Assembly (NCBI RefSeq): GCF_036697405.1
Contig: NZ_JBAHWA010000016.1
Coordinates: 1 to 64,000 of the forward strand
Length of the DNA: 64,000 nucleotides
Source of the DNA: Lysobacter sp036697405
GTDB taxonomy: Bacteria; Pseudomonadota; Gammaproteobacteria; Xanthomonadales; Xanthomonadaceae
Reading direction: 5' to 3'
Made by a program: the position numbers and the translations under genes. Positions 44,357 through 53,416 of the stretch are shown here, piece by piece (the stretch's first letter is position 1; every line of letters begins with the position of its first letter). The notes beneath the pieces were generated by a model that saw nothing but the letters and a program-made list of their open reading frames with translations, was not told the DNA's origin and made no database searches.

Positions 44357-44932
44357 TCATTGCTCGTGCGTGGCCGGCCGGCTGCCGCGGCTCTCGACGG
44401 CGCGGCGGAAGGTCTGCTGCATCGGCGAGCCCTCGCGGCGCGGCGGCGCGCTCTGGATGCGCGGCATCGGCTGCGCCGGCACATAGGTCGGCGGACGGCC
44501 GCCGTCGGCGTGCTGGCGGCGGATGCCGTCCAGGTTGCGCCAGGGCGAGCGGTCGTTGTCCGGACGGCCCGGCGGCGGCGGATTGGTCGGCGGCTGGCCC
44601 GGATTGATCACCACCGGCGGCCGCGGACGGTGCGGACGGTGATAGCCCGGGTAGCCGTAGCCCGGATAACCCGGGTAATAGCCCGGATAACCGTAGCCGT
44701 AGCCCGGCCGGTAGCCGTAACTGTAAGGATACGGATAGCCGCCGTAGCGATAGCCGAAGCGGTAGGCCTCGCCGTACGGGTAGTAGCCGCCGTAGGAGCC
44801 GTAGTAGCGGTATTCGGTGCTCGGCTGACCGTAGTAATAGTCGCCGCGCGCACCGTCGCGGTACACGTAATCGGGATAGCAACCGGCCAGCAGGACGGCG
44901 GCTACGACGGGCAGGATCAGTTTGCGAATCAT
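44357..44932 (-). CDS. Tyr/Gly/Pro-rich lipoprotein
   Basis: The 191-residue protein has a lipobox LLAGC (Cys18). Residues of about 20-115 are a low-complexity stretch of Tyr-Gly-Pro motifs (repeats such as YGYPGYYPGYPGYGYPGYH), followed by a Pro-rich, basic C-terminal third. The composition suggests a disordered or adhesive envelope protein. The ATG at 44932 is chosen over an in-frame one at 44977 because it begins the signal sequence. The strong Tyr-Gly bias makes alignment-based naming unreliable. Confidence 0.78.
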   Translation of the reverse strand: MIRKLILPVVAAVLLAGCYPDYVYRDGARGDYYYGQPSTEYRYYGSYGGYYPYGEAYRFGYRYGGYPYPYSYGYRPGYGYGYPGYYPGYPGYGYPGYHRPHRPRPPVVINPGQPPTNPPPPGRPDNDRSPWRNLDGIRRQHADGGRPPTYVPAQPMPRIQSAPPRREGSPMQQTFRRAVESRGSRPATHEQ

Positions 44933-45153
44933 GGCTGGAACCCCCCAGGGTGTGCCGCCAGCTTCGGCCCGATGCATTGAACTTGGGCTTAACTCGGCGG
45001 GTGGCCGGAAACCCCATCCTGACCGGTTCAGGTCCGCGCTACCAGTGTCGGCGCCGCAACCGACCGCATATGCAATTGCCGGCCCGGCGCGGCGGTGCCA
45101 GCATGCCGGTCCGCGGCCGCGCGCAGGCGCGCCGCCCCCGCCCGCGAGCCCCC

Positions 45154-46125
45154 ATGACCCTGCACCGCACCTCCGGCCAATGGCGGCTGGGCCTGTTGCT
45201 GACCCTGCTCACCGCCGCCTGCTGGGCGACGCTGCCGATCGCGCTCAAGATCGTGCTGGAAACCCTGGACCCGATCACCCTGACCTGGTTCCGGTTCCTG
45301 GTCGCGGCCGGCCTGACCGGCGCCTGGCTGGGGCTGCGCGGCCGCCTCGGCGGCTACCGCGGCCTGGGCCGGCGCGGCTGGGCGTTGCTGGCGGTGGCCG
45401 CGCTGATGCTGATCGGCAACTACGTGCTTTATCTGCTGGGCGTGCAATACACCTCGCCGGCCAATGCCCAGCTGCTGATCCAACTGGCGCCGCTGCTGAT
45501 GACCCTGGGCGGGATCTGGGTGTTCGGCGAGCGCTTCCGCGCCGCGCAATGGCTGGGCCTGGCCCTGCTGCTGATCGGGCTGGGGCTGTTCTTCCGCGAC
45601 CAGTTGCTGCATGCCTGGGCCGGCGAGGCGGCCGGCGCCGGCGCCGCGCACAGCGGCGACTACCTGCTGGGTTCGGCCTTCGTGATCGTCGGCGCGGTGG
45701 TGTGGGCGGCCTATGCGCTGTTGCAGAAACAGTTGCTGATGAAGCTGGGCTCGATGCAGATCCTGTTGTTCATCTACGTCGCCGCCAGCGTCGCGCTGCT
45801 GCCGTTCGCGCGGCCGGCGAGCCTGCTGCAGCTGGACGGCTTCCACTGGGCGATGCTGGCCTATTGCGCGCTCAACACGGTCGGCGCTTACGGCGCCTTC
45901 GCCGAGGCGCTCGCGCATTGGGAGGCCTCGCGGGTGTCGGCGATCCTGGCGACCACGCCGCTGCTGTGCATCGTGGCGGTGACCGTGGTGCACGCGTTCT
46001 GGCCGCAAATGCTGGCGCCGGAACGGATATCGACCCTGGGCTGGCTGGGCGCGGCCCTGGTCGTGGCCGGCTCGGCCGCGGTCAGCCTGCTCGGCCGCCG
46101 CGGCGCGGACGCCGAACGCGCCTGA
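45154..46125 (+). CDS. EamA family (DMT) transporter
   Basis: The 323-residue protein has ten hydrophobic segments in two EamA repeats. The first opens LLTLLTAACWATLPIALKIVLETLDPITLTWFR and the second opens GSAFVIVGAVVWAAYALLQKQL. Family members are inner-membrane metabolite or drug exporters; the substrate is unknown. The longer open frame from 44950 is rejected because the ATG at 45154 directly precedes the first membrane segment. The next gene starts 57 bases downstream. Confidence 0.88.
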   Translation: MTLHRTSGQWRLGLLLTLLTAACWATLPIALKIVLETLDPITLTWFRFLVAAGLTGAWLGLRGRLGGYRGLGRRGWALLAVAALMLIGNYVLYLLGVQYTSPANAQLLIQLAPLLMTLGGIWVFGERFRAAQWLGLALLLIGLGLFFRDQLLHAWAGEAAGAGAAHSGDYLLGSAFVIVGAVVWAAYALLQKQLLMKLGSMQILLFIYVAASVALLPFARPASLLQLDGFHWAMLAYCALNTVGAYGAFAEALAHWEASRVSAILATTPLLCIVAVTVVHAFWPQMLAPERISTLGWLGAALVVAGSAAVSLLGRRGADAERA

Positions 46126-46182
46126 ACGCCGCCGTCGCGCCGGCATGGAGCGCGGCGGCGCCGGTGCGCTAGTCTCGCGACG

Positions 46183-47178
46183 ATGAGCGAACTTCCCCCG
46201 AACCCCGCCTCCGCGCCCGCCCCTGCCCTGCCCGGTTTCGGCGACGTGCTGGCCGCGGCCGCGCGCATCGCCCCGCATGCCCACGCCACGCCGGTGCTGC
46301 GCTCGCGCTCGATCGACGCGCTGGCCGGCTGCGAGTTGTATCTCAAGGCCGAACACCTGCAACGCATCGGCGCCTTCAAGTTCCGCGGCGCCTGCAATGC
46401 GGTGTGGTCGCTGTCGCAGGACGAGGCCGCGCGTGGCGTGGTCACCCACTCCTCCGGCAACCACGGCGCCGCGCTGGCGCTGGCCGCGCGCACCCGCGGC
46501 ATCGCCTGCCACGTGGTCGTGCCCGAAGGCGCGGTAGCGACCAAGCTGGCCGCGATCGAAGCCTACGGCGCCACCCTGCACCGCTGCGCGCCGGGCATCG
46601 ACGCGCGCGAGGCCAAGTGCGCGCAGGTGCAGGCCGAGACCGGCGCCGAACTGGTCCATCCCTACACCGATGCGCGCGTGATCGCCGGCCAGGGCACGGC
46701 CGCCCTGGAACTGCTGGCCGCCACGCCCGCGCTCGATGCCTTGATCGCGCCGGTCGGCGGCGGCGGGCTGGCCAGCGGCACCGCGATCGCGAGCGCGGCG
46801 GTGTCGCCGTCGACGCGCTTGTTCGTGGCCGAACCGGCCGGCGCGGCCGAGACCCACGCTTCGCTGCAAGCGGGTAAACGCATTACGGCGTTCGTACCGG
46901 ACACGATCTGCGACGGATTGCGCGGCACCTTGGGCGCGCCGAATTTCGCGCTGCTGCAGCGCTATGCTGTCGAAGCCCTGGTGGTCGACGACGCCGACAC
47001 CGTGGCCGCGATGCGCTTGTTCCTGCAGCGCGCAAAACAAGTGCTGGAACCCTCCGCTGCGGTCGCCTTGGCTGCGGTATTCGCGAACCGTTCGCGTTTC
47101 GCGGGAAAAAAAGTCGGCGTGATCCTTTCCGGCGGCAACGTCGATCCCGATGCTCTAGCGAGTCTGTTCGCGCTTTGA
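46183..47178 (+). CDS. PLP-dependent threonine/serine dehydratase or serine racemase
   Basis: The 331-residue fold-type II enzyme has the PLP lysine in GAFKFRGA (Lys66), the substrate loop SSGNHG (90-95) and the phosphate-binding Gly loop VGGGGLASG near 188. It lacks the regulatory ACT-like domain of biosynthetic IlvA, so it fits catabolic threonine dehydratase or serine racemase/dehydratase. Sequence alone does not settle which. It may be cotranscribed with the EamA transporter, which could export or import a related amino acid. Confidence 0.88.
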   Translation: MSELPPNPASAPAPALPGFGDVLAAAARIAPHAHATPVLRSRSIDALAGCELYLKAEHLQRIGAFKFRGACNAVWSLSQDEAARGVVTHSSGNHGAALALAARTRGIACHVVVPEGAVATKLAAIEAYGATLHRCAPGIDAREAKCAQVQAETGAELVHPYTDARVIAGQGTAALELLAATPALDALIAPVGGGGLASGTAIASAAVSPSTRLFVAEPAGAAETHASLQAGKRITAFVPDTICDGLRGTLGAPNFALLQRYAVEALVVDDADTVAAMRLFLQRAKQVLEPSAAVALAAVFANRSRFAGKKVGVILSGGNVDPDALASLFAL

Positions 47179-47265
47179 ATTTCGTCGCCAATGGAAACGG
47201 CAGCGTCGTCGACGATGCCGCGTGTTTTATTTGTGACACCACTATCATTTTTTTACGTATGCGAC

Positions 47266-47280
47266 TGGCACGCTGGCTGC
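47266..47280 (+). promoter_or_regulatory. Sigma-54-type -24/-12 promoter of the V4R-MHYT pair
   Basis: The site is TGGCACG-CTGG-CTGC, with an exact -24 heptamer and the RpoN spacing between GG and GC. It lies in the 202-base gap before the V4R-like gene, with a run of T and an AT-rich block (47224-47256) just upstream. Transcription would start near 47292, giving a leader of about 90 bases. Confidence 0.62.
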
Positions 47281-47380
47281 CGCAGCGCACCCCACGGCGT
47301 TGATTCACTTACGCGGGTGCGCGACGAGATCCGACCATTTCGTTCAAGCACCGAACAACGTTTAGCCGAAGGGGTGGCTG

Positions 47381-48160
47381 ATGGTGGATGTCGAGTTTCG
47401 GGTGGTCGCAGACCGCCGCGACGGGCTGTTGCTGGCCCTGGGCCAGACCGTGATCGCGGCGGGGTTCACCCTGTTGCGCCAGCGCATGGTCAACAGCGAG
47501 GAAGGCGTAGTGCTGACCATGGTGGTGCGCGGCCCGGAGAACGGGCTGTTGATGCTCGAAGAGCGTCTGGGCACCCATCATCTGGTCAATAGCTTCGAGG
47601 CGTCGCCGGTCGACGCCAGCGTCGCCAATACCGTCAGCGCGCCCGCGCCGGCCGCGCCCAAGGCCAACAGCGGAACGACGCCGCCCCGGCCCGCGTCCGA
47701 CGACGCCACCACCGCGATGGACACGCGCCGGGTCGAATCCCTGTTGCCGCAGCTCGCGCGCGACTACCCCAACATCTTCATCCAGCTGCTGGCGCTGGAA
47801 CACGACCTGCCGCCGCCGCAGCGCGAAGCGACCCTCCGTTACGTCGGCCAGCGCGTGGGCACCTGGGTCTACAAGCGCGACTACGCCCTGGGCGGCCATC
47901 TCGCCCTGGCCGACGCGGTGCGCCATATCGCCCTGCCGGCGATGCGCCAGCTGGTCCAGGCCGAACTCCACGAGGACACCCTGCGGGTCAAGAACAGTCC
48001 CTTCTGCCATCGCGGCGAACACGGCGCTTCCTGCCATTTCCTGCGCGGCATGCTCGGCGGCTTGCTCGGCGGACCCCACGGCACCGAGGGAGTGCGCGTC
48101 GTCGAAAGCCATTGTCGCAACACCGGCGCGGAGACTTGCTGCTTCGAATTCCACGCCTGA
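47381..48160 (+). CDS. V4R-like small-molecule-binding protein with ACT-like N-terminus
   Basis: The 259-residue soluble protein starts with an ACT-like alpha/beta segment (VEFRVVADRRDGLLLALGQTVIAAGFTLLRQRMV) of about 70 residues. A Pro/Ala linker follows to about residue 112, then a C-terminal domain whose end reads CHRGEHGASC...VESHCRNTGAETCCFEF. The spaced Cys (209, 218, 245, 253, 254) and E-C-x-G-x-x-C-x-F pattern resemble V4R (4-vinyl reductase) domains, which bind small hydrophobic ligands or metals and occur as the sensor part of sigma-54 activators. No output domain is present. The MHYT gene follows 28 bases later. Confidence 0.6.
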   Translation: MVDVEFRVVADRRDGLLLALGQTVIAAGFTLLRQRMVNSEEGVVLTMVVRGPENGLLMLEERLGTHHLVNSFEASPVDASVANTVSAPAPAAPKANSGTTPPRPASDDATTAMDTRRVESLLPQLARDYPNIFIQLLALEHDLPPPQREATLRYVGQRVGTWVYKRDYALGGHLALADAVRHIALPAMRQLVQAELHEDTLRVKNSPFCHRGEHGASCHFLRGMLGGLLGGPHGTEGVRVVESHCRNTGAETCCFEFHA

Positions 48161-48188
48161 GTACGCCAACCACCACGGGGGACTACCC

Positions 48189-48938
48189 ATGCCGCACGAT
48201 CACGCCATTCAATGCATCCACGACCCGCTGCTGGTCGTGCTCTCTTACCTGGTTTCGGTGCTGGGCTCGTTCACCGCCCTGCAGCTCGCGATCGCGATCC
48301 CGGCCGCGCGCGGCGCCCAGCGCTGGCGCGCGATCTTCGCCGCCGGCGCGGCGATGGGCGGCGGCGCGATCTGGGCGATGCACTTCATCGCCATGCTGGC
48401 CTGCCAGATGCAGATCCCGGTGACTTACGACCTGACCATCACCATCGCGTCGGCGGTGATCGCGATCGTGTCCTGCATGGCCGGCCTGGCGATCGCCAGC
48501 GCGGGCGTGTTCGGCTGGGGCAAGCTGGTCGTGGCGGGCGTGTTCATGGGCCTGGGCGTGACCGGCATGCATTACAGCGGCATGGCGGCGATGCGCATGC
48601 CGGCCGACATCCATTACGACGGCACCCTGGTCTCGGCCTCGGCGGCGATCGCGATCGTGGCCTCGATCGTGGCCCTGTGGCTGGCCTTCAACCTGCGCGG
48701 CTGGATGCAGATGCTGGGCAGCGCGCTGGTCATGGGCGTGGCGGTGTGCGGCATGCACTACACCGGCATGCTCGCGGCCAGCTTCGCGCCCAACGACGCC
48801 GGCGCGGCCGCGCTGGCCGGCGGCATCAGCGGCGCCAACCTGGGCATGGGCATCTTCGCGGTGACCACGCTGCTGCTGGCCACGGTGCTGACCTTGAGCA
48901 TGCTGCGCCAGCGCCAGCGCGCGATGGTGCAGATCTGA
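48189..48938 (+). CDS. MHYT domain integral-membrane sensor protein
   Basis: The 249-residue protein has about seven membrane helices and three MHYT-type motifs at 64-69 (MHFIAM), 127-132 (MHYSGM) and 189-194 (MHYTGM). In the MHYT family these Met and His residues are proposed to bind copper and sense oxygen, CO or NO. Most MHYT proteins carry GGDEF, EAL or kinase domains; this one is the membrane module alone, as in a few stand-alone members. It probably shares a transcript with the V4R-like gene, and a hairpin follows at 48966-48991. Confidence 0.9.
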   Translation: MPHDHAIQCIHDPLLVVLSYLVSVLGSFTALQLAIAIPAARGAQRWRAIFAAGAAMGGGAIWAMHFIAMLACQMQIPVTYDLTITIASAVIAIVSCMAGLAIASAGVFGWGKLVVAGVFMGLGVTGMHYSGMAAMRMPADIHYDGTLVSASAAIAIVASIVALWLAFNLRGWMQMLGSALVMGVAVCGMHYTGMLAASFAPNDAGAAALAGGISGANLGMGIFAVTTLLLATVLTLSMLRQRQRAMVQI

Positions 48939-48965
48939 CCGGCCGCGCGATCGCCGCCAGCCGAC

Positions 48966-48991
48966 GAAGGGCCCGCCGACGCGGGCCCTTC
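48966..48991 (+). terminator. Terminator-like hairpin after the MHYT gene
   Basis: GAAGGGCCCGC (48966-48976) and GCGGGCCCTTC (48981-48991) form a perfect 11-bp stem with a CGAC loop, 28 bases after the MHYT stop. The following T content is low. Confidence 0.6.
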
Positions 48992-49112
48992 GCTTGATGG
49001 CGTCGGGCGACGGCTGCTCGGCCGTCGTCCATTCTTCGACCGCGCTCACGCGGCCTGCGCGCGACGCCGGTATCATCGCCGCGTCCCGCGCCCCGATGCA
49101 GCCAGGCCCCCG

Positions 49113-49538
49113 ATGAAGATAGACGGTACCCGCAGTCACGACCGCGCCACCGAGGTGGTGCTGGCCTACTACGCCGCCTTCAACCGCGGCGACTGGGACG
49201 GCATGCTCGCCCTGCTGTCCGACGATATCGCCCACGACCTCAACCAGGGGCCGCGCGAAACCGGCCGGGCCGCGTTCGCGGATTTCCTGCAACGCATGCA
49301 GGCCAGCTACCGCGAGCAGCTGCACGACATCGTGGTGCTGGTCTCGCCCGACGGCAGCCGCGCGGCGGCCGAGTACGTGGTCCACGGCCAGTACCTGGCC
49401 AGCGACGCCGGCCTGCCGGAGGCGAGCGGACAGAAGTACGTGCTGCCCGGCGGCGCCTTCTTCGAGCTGCGCGACGGCCGCATCCAGCGCGTGAGCAACT
49501 ACTACAACCTGCAGGACTGGATCGCACAGGTCAGCTGA
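49113..49538 (+). CDS. SnoaL/NTF2-like (ketosteroid isomerase-related) protein
   Basis: The 141-residue protein has the NTF2-fold pattern: a long N-terminal helix (ATEVVLAYYAAFNRGDWDGMLALLSDDIAHDL), GRAAFADFLQRM, then curved-sheet strands ending IQRVSNYYNLQDW. Such small domains bind or isomerise small hydrophobic molecules; the substrate is unknown. The Asp and Tyr residues expected in steroid isomerase are not obvious. It lies 91 bases upstream of the glycosyltransferase gene in the same direction. Confidence 0.85.
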   Translation: MKIDGTRSHDRATEVVLAYYAAFNRGDWDGMLALLSDDIAHDLNQGPRETGRAAFADFLQRMQASYREQLHDIVVLVSPDGSRAAAEYVVHGQYLASDAGLPEASGQKYVLPGGAFFELRDGRIQRVSNYYNLQDWIAQVS

Positions 49539-49629
49539 GCGCGCCGCGCCGAAGGCCCGGTGCCTGCGACCGGCCCGTAACATCCGCTCCGCTAGGCTGT
49601 CGCGGCGTTCGCTCGCCCGACGACCCCGC

Positions 49630-51153
49630 ATGCCTCGACTTCCGCGTTCGCCCGCCTTCTGGATCGCCGCGCTCGCGCTGACGCTGGCGCTGTGCTTTCT
49701 GGGCAGCCGCGGCATCTGGGACCCCGACGAGGGCCGCTACACCAACGTTGCGCTGAACATGCTCGACACCGGCGACTGGATCAATCCGCGCCGCAGCCAC
49801 GAAGTCGCGCATTGGACCAAGCCGCCGCTGACCTACTGGGCGATCGCGTCCGCCGTGGCGGTGTTCGGCCACCATGCCTGGGCCGCGCGGCTGCCGGCGG
49901 CGCTGGCCTATCTGCTCAGCGTGTGGCTGGCCTGGCGCGTCGCGCGCCGGCTCGCGCCGGGCGCGCAGGCCCAGGCCGCGACGATCTACGCGACCATGCC
50001 GTTCACCGTCGGCGCCTCGCAACTGATCACCACCGACTATCTGTTGTCGGCCTGCACCGGGCTGGCGATGTGGGCCTATGTCGAGGCACGCTTCGGCCCG
50101 GCCCAGGCCGAGCCCGCGCGCGAACGCCTGCGCGCGCGCGGCTGGATCGCGCTGATGTGGGCGGGCTTCGCGCTCGGCTTCCTGTGCAAGGGGCCGCCGG
50201 CGCTGCTTATGCTGCTGCCGATCCTGGCCTTCAACCTGCTCGCGCCCGGCGGCTACCGGATCCTGCAGTGGTCGGGCCTGCTGCTGTTCGTGCTGCTGGC
50301 CCTGCCCTGGTACGCCGCGGTGATCGCCAACCACCCCGGCCTGTTCAAGTACTTCATCGGCGACGAGGTGGTGAACCGCGTCACCACCAACGAGTTCGGC
50401 CGCCATGGCGAGTGGTACGGCTGGCTGGAAATCTACCTGCCGACGCTGCTGCTGGGCACCCTGCCGTGGACGCCGGCGCTGTGGCGCTGGCTGCGCGCGT
50501 TGCCGGCCCGGTTGCGACGCTGGCGCGCGCGTGACGCGCGCCTGGGCGAAGCGCCGGCGCTGCTGCTGGCCCTGTGGCTGGGCTTGCCGTTGCTGGTGTT
50601 CTGTCTGGCGCAGTCGCGAATGCCGCTGTACCTGCTGCCGCTGTTCCTGCCGCTGGCGGCGATCGCCGCCGTGCAGCGCCAGGACGAAGGCAAGGGTCTG
50701 CCGCCGTGGCCGCGATTGGCGGCGCTGCTCGCGATCCTGCTGGCGCTCAAGCTGGCCACGGTCTATTGGCCCACCCACAAAGATGCGGCGGCCTGGGCCG
50801 AGGCGATCCGCGCGCGCGCCCCCGGCCCGGTGCGCGAGGTGGTGTTCGTCGAGGACATGGCGCGCTATGGCCTGCACCTGCATCTGGACACCGAGATCGA
50901 GAAGGTTTCGCTGGAGCCGGCGCCGAGTGAGCGCTTCAACCCCGAGTTCGACGAATCGCTGGCGCAGGAACTGGCCGAGCACGAGCCGGATACGGTCTGG
51001 ATCTGCAAACAGGCGATGTGGCCGCAGCTGCGCGCGCGCATCTCCGCGCTCGGCTATCGCGCGAACGCGCTGGGCACGCCTTACGAGCGCCGGGTGATTT
51101 TCGAGGTCGAGTTCGCGCCGCGCCTGGCGCGGCCGCGAGCCGCGCCGCATTGA
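49630..51153 (+). CDS. ArnT-like GT83 family glycosyltransferase
   Basis: The 507-residue inner-membrane protein has about 12 hydrophobic segments. Its first periplasmic loop carries DPDEGRYTNVALNMLDTGDWINP with the acidic pair of the catalytic site, and KPPLTYWAIA follows. This is the PMT-related fold of ArnT and similar enzymes that move sugars such as aminoarabinose from undecaprenyl phosphate to lipid A or other acceptors. Arn pathway genes are not seen here, so donor and acceptor are unknown. Confidence 0.88.
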   Translation: MPRLPRSPAFWIAALALTLALCFLGSRGIWDPDEGRYTNVALNMLDTGDWINPRRSHEVAHWTKPPLTYWAIASAVAVFGHHAWAARLPAALAYLLSVWLAWRVARRLAPGAQAQAATIYATMPFTVGASQLITTDYLLSACTGLAMWAYVEARFGPAQAEPARERLRARGWIALMWAGFALGFLCKGPPALLMLLPILAFNLLAPGGYRILQWSGLLLFVLLALPWYAAVIANHPGLFKYFIGDEVVNRVTTNEFGRHGEWYGWLEIYLPTLLLGTLPWTPALWRWLRALPARLRRWRARDARLGEAPALLLALWLGLPLLVFCLAQSRMPLYLLPLFLPLAAIAAVQRQDEGKGLPPWPRLAALLAILLALKLATVYWPTHKDAAAWAEAIRARAPGPVREVVFVEDMARYGLHLHLDTEIEKVSLEPAPSERFNPEFDESLAQELAEHEPDTVWICKQAMWPQLRARISALGYRANALGTPYERRVIFEVEFAPRLARPRAAPH

Positions 51154-51159
51154 CGCCGC

Positions 51160-52152
51160 TCAGGCGCCGCGATCGCTGCGCATTTCCTTGGTGCGGTGAT
51201 CGTCGCCGGCCGCCGCGCGCGCGGCGACCAGACTGAAGGCGACGATGCCGGCGACCACGATCAGCGCGCCGATCAGACTGCGCCCCTGCGGCCAGGCCTC
51301 GCCCAGCCAGAGCGCGCCGATCAGGGTCGCGAACAGGATCTCCGCGGCCTGCATCGCCTCGGCCGCGGCCAGCGCGGTAGGGTCGTTGCGGACCATGCCG
51401 GTGGCCTGGAAGAACAGCACGGTCGCGATCACGCCCGCGCCCAGGGCCACGCCTGCGGCCAGCCATAGCTGCCCGGCCGCAGGCACGCCGGCCTGCGCGA
51501 ACGCGTACGCCGCGACCGCGATCCACAGCGGCTGGCTGGCCAGGGTCATGCCGAACACCCGCTGGGTCGCGTTCAGTTCGACGCCGCTGCGCTCCAGATG
51601 CAGCAGCAGGCCGCGATTGCCGAGCGGATAGGCGAAGGCCGACACCGCCACGCAGATCAGCGCGATCCAGCCTTCGCGATCCAATCGCCCGCCGCCGTGG
51701 CCGAGCTGCAGCAGCAGCACGCCGGCCACCACCACCGCGCCGGCCAGCAAGGCTGGCAGCGGAATCCGCGCGCGCGCGTCGCGGTACAGGAACGGCGCGC
51801 ACAACATGCCGGCGATCACGGTGAGCTGGAAGGTGCCCGCCACCAGCCACGAGGGCCCGCTGGCCGCGGCCCAGCTCAGGCAGACGTAGAACAGCACGAA
51901 GCCGATCCCGCTCCAGACCAGCCACGGCCCCGGCCGCGCGCGGATCGCGCGCCACACCGGCGCCGCGCCGCCCTGCAAGGGCATCACCAACAGCAGCAGC
52001 GGCAGGGTGATCAGATAACGCAGCGACGCCGTCCACGCCCAATGCCCGCCGCCGACCGCGGCGGCGCGATTGAGCACGTAGGTGCAGGTGAAGAAGAACG
52101 CCGAGGCCAGCGCGATCGCGACCGCGGCCAGGGCGAGACGACGTGGGGTCAT
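51160..52152 (-). CDS. DMT superfamily permease (multidrug resistance efflux type)
   Basis: The 330-residue protein has ten hydrophobic segments in the drug/metabolite transporter layout, opening LALAAVAIALASAFFFTCTYVLNRAAA. It resembles the EmrE-type multidrug efflux DMT group. It ends a long minus-strand series from bioB, and its start overlaps the HEPN gene stop by ATGA. A role in moving biotin precursors is conceivable from context but unsupported. Confidence 0.85.
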   Translation of the reverse strand: MTPRRLALAAVAIALASAFFFTCTYVLNRAAAVGGGHWAWTASLRYLITLPLLLLVMPLQGGAAPVWRAIRARPGPWLVWSGIGFVLFYVCLSWAAASGPSWLVAGTFQLTVIAGMLCAPFLYRDARARIPLPALLAGAVVVAGVLLLQLGHGGGRLDREGWIALICVAVSAFAYPLGNRGLLLHLERSGVELNATQRVFGMTLASQPLWIAVAAYAFAQAGVPAAGQLWLAAGVALGAGVIATVLFFQATGMVRNDPTALAAAEAMQAAEILFATLIGALWLGEAWPQGRSLIGALIVVAGIVAFSLVAARAAAGDDHRTKEMRSDRGA

Positions 52153-53414
52153 GGCGGCGCTCCATGCGCGTGCGCGTCGGGATAGCGACGCAGGCAGTCG
52201 AGGACGATGGCTTCGATATCACGCTCGGGTTCGGAATCGAAATGACGCAGGTAATCGGGATAGCGCGGCCACTCGTGCACGTTGCGCGAGCCGCCGTGCA
52301 CCAGTTCGTTGCGTAGTTCGAACAGCCAGGCGGATTTGTCCGCCGCCGAGGCCAGCGCCGACACCCGGCGCACGCCCTCGACGATGCTGTCTTCGACCCG
52401 GCCGCGCACGCCGAACAGCGCGTCCAGGGCGATGAAGTAATGCAGGTAGTAGGCGATGTCGTCCGAGCCCATGGCCAAGTTGACGAAACACAGCGCATTG
52501 CCGATCCGCTGCGCGAGCTCCGGAGGCAGGGCCGCGCGCGCGAGGTTCCAGGCGCGGATCCGCGGCGCCAGCAACGCAACTTCGTTCTCGTCGCCGTAGC
52601 AGGGATAGATCAGGCCCAGATCGGACAGTTCGTAACCGCTGCGCAGCGGGCCGTCCTGCAGTAGCAGACAATGTTCCTGCGCCACCTGGGCGACGCGATG
52701 ACGGCGGCGGCCCTCGCTCCAGAATGCATACACGGCAGCCATCGCCTGCTGCGCATCGCGCTTGTAGCGCTGGCGCACGCCTTCCTTGCTGCCTTGGTAG
52801 TCGCCGACCAGCCAGGCATGGAACAGGCCGCCGCGGAAGCCGATCGTGCTTCCGGTGAGATGGCCGGTCAGCGGGCTCCATTCGGCGAGCAGGCGGCCGC
52901 CGTCCAGCGATTGCCAATAGGCTACGTCGTCGGGCCGGACGATGCGCAGATTCGCGAATCCCAGATCGGCGCTCGCGCCGACGATCCGGTACAAGGGATG
53001 GATCGCGATCCAACGCCCGCTGTCGCCCGCCAGTTGCGCTTCCATCGCGGCGTGCAGCCTGTCGACCGCCTCGGTCTCGGCGACGGCGAGACGGTCGAAC
53101 AAGGCGCCCGCGCGCGCCGCAAGCACGCCTTCGAACACGCCCGCATCCAGGCAGCGCTCTTGCAGGGTGCGCTGGATCAGCTCCACCACATGCGCCAGCT
53201 CGTGATGGCCGCGCTCGGCGCGCTCCAGATAACTGGCCGCGAGCAGCTTGGCGCAGCGTTCGCCGCGCGGCGTGCGCCACCAGGTGACGGTGAGGCTGGG
53301 GGCGATCGGGTGCAGATCGACGGCGATGAAGCTGGTCTTGAGTCCGCCCTCGGGCGGGCTGCCCAGGCGGATCTCGCGCAGCAGCGACAGCCAGCCGGCG
53401 CGCAGCGCGCGCAT
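52149..53414 (-). CDS. HEPN-domain (Apea-like) protein in the biotin operon
   Basis: The 421-residue protein has a helical, His-containing N-terminal two-thirds (for example HHELAHVVELIQRTL near 75) and a C-terminal domain from about residue 310. This opens DIAYYLHYFIALDALFG and contains LRNELVHGG (Arg368 to His373), the R-N-x3-H HEPN ribonuclease motif. The layout resembles Apea-like HEPN proteins, one of which is an antiphage factor. Here the gene is wedged between bioC (2-base gap) and the DMT gene (ATGA overlap), so a housekeeping or regulatory role is just as likely. The start at 53414 is the first ATG after bioC. Confidence 0.6.
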   Translation of the reverse strand: MRALRAGWLSLLREIRLGSPPEGGLKTSFIAVDLHPIAPSLTVTWWRTPRGERCAKLLAASYLERAERGHHELAHVVELIQRTLQERCLDAGVFEGVLAARAGALFDRLAVAETEAVDRLHAAMEAQLAGDSGRWIAIHPLYRIVGASADLGFANLRIVRPDDVAYWQSLDGGRLLAEWSPLTGHLTGSTIGFRGGLFHAWLVGDYQGSKEGVRQRYKRDAQQAMAAVYAFWSEGRRRHRVAQVAQEHCLLLQDGPLRSGYELSDLGLIYPCYGDENEVALLAPRIRAWNLARAALPPELAQRIGNALCFVNLAMGSDDIAYYLHYFIALDALFGVRGRVEDSIVEGVRRVSALASAADKSAWLFELRNELVHGGSRNVHEWPRYPDYLRHFDSEPERDIEAIVLDCLRRYPDAHAHGAPP

Positions 53415-53416
53415 GC

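Noticed and set aside
44360..44980. Frame of 206 codons exactly antisense to the Tyr/Gly-rich lipoprotein
   Set aside because: It mirrors the repetitive codons of the lipoprotein, and has no signal, motif or ribosome binding site.
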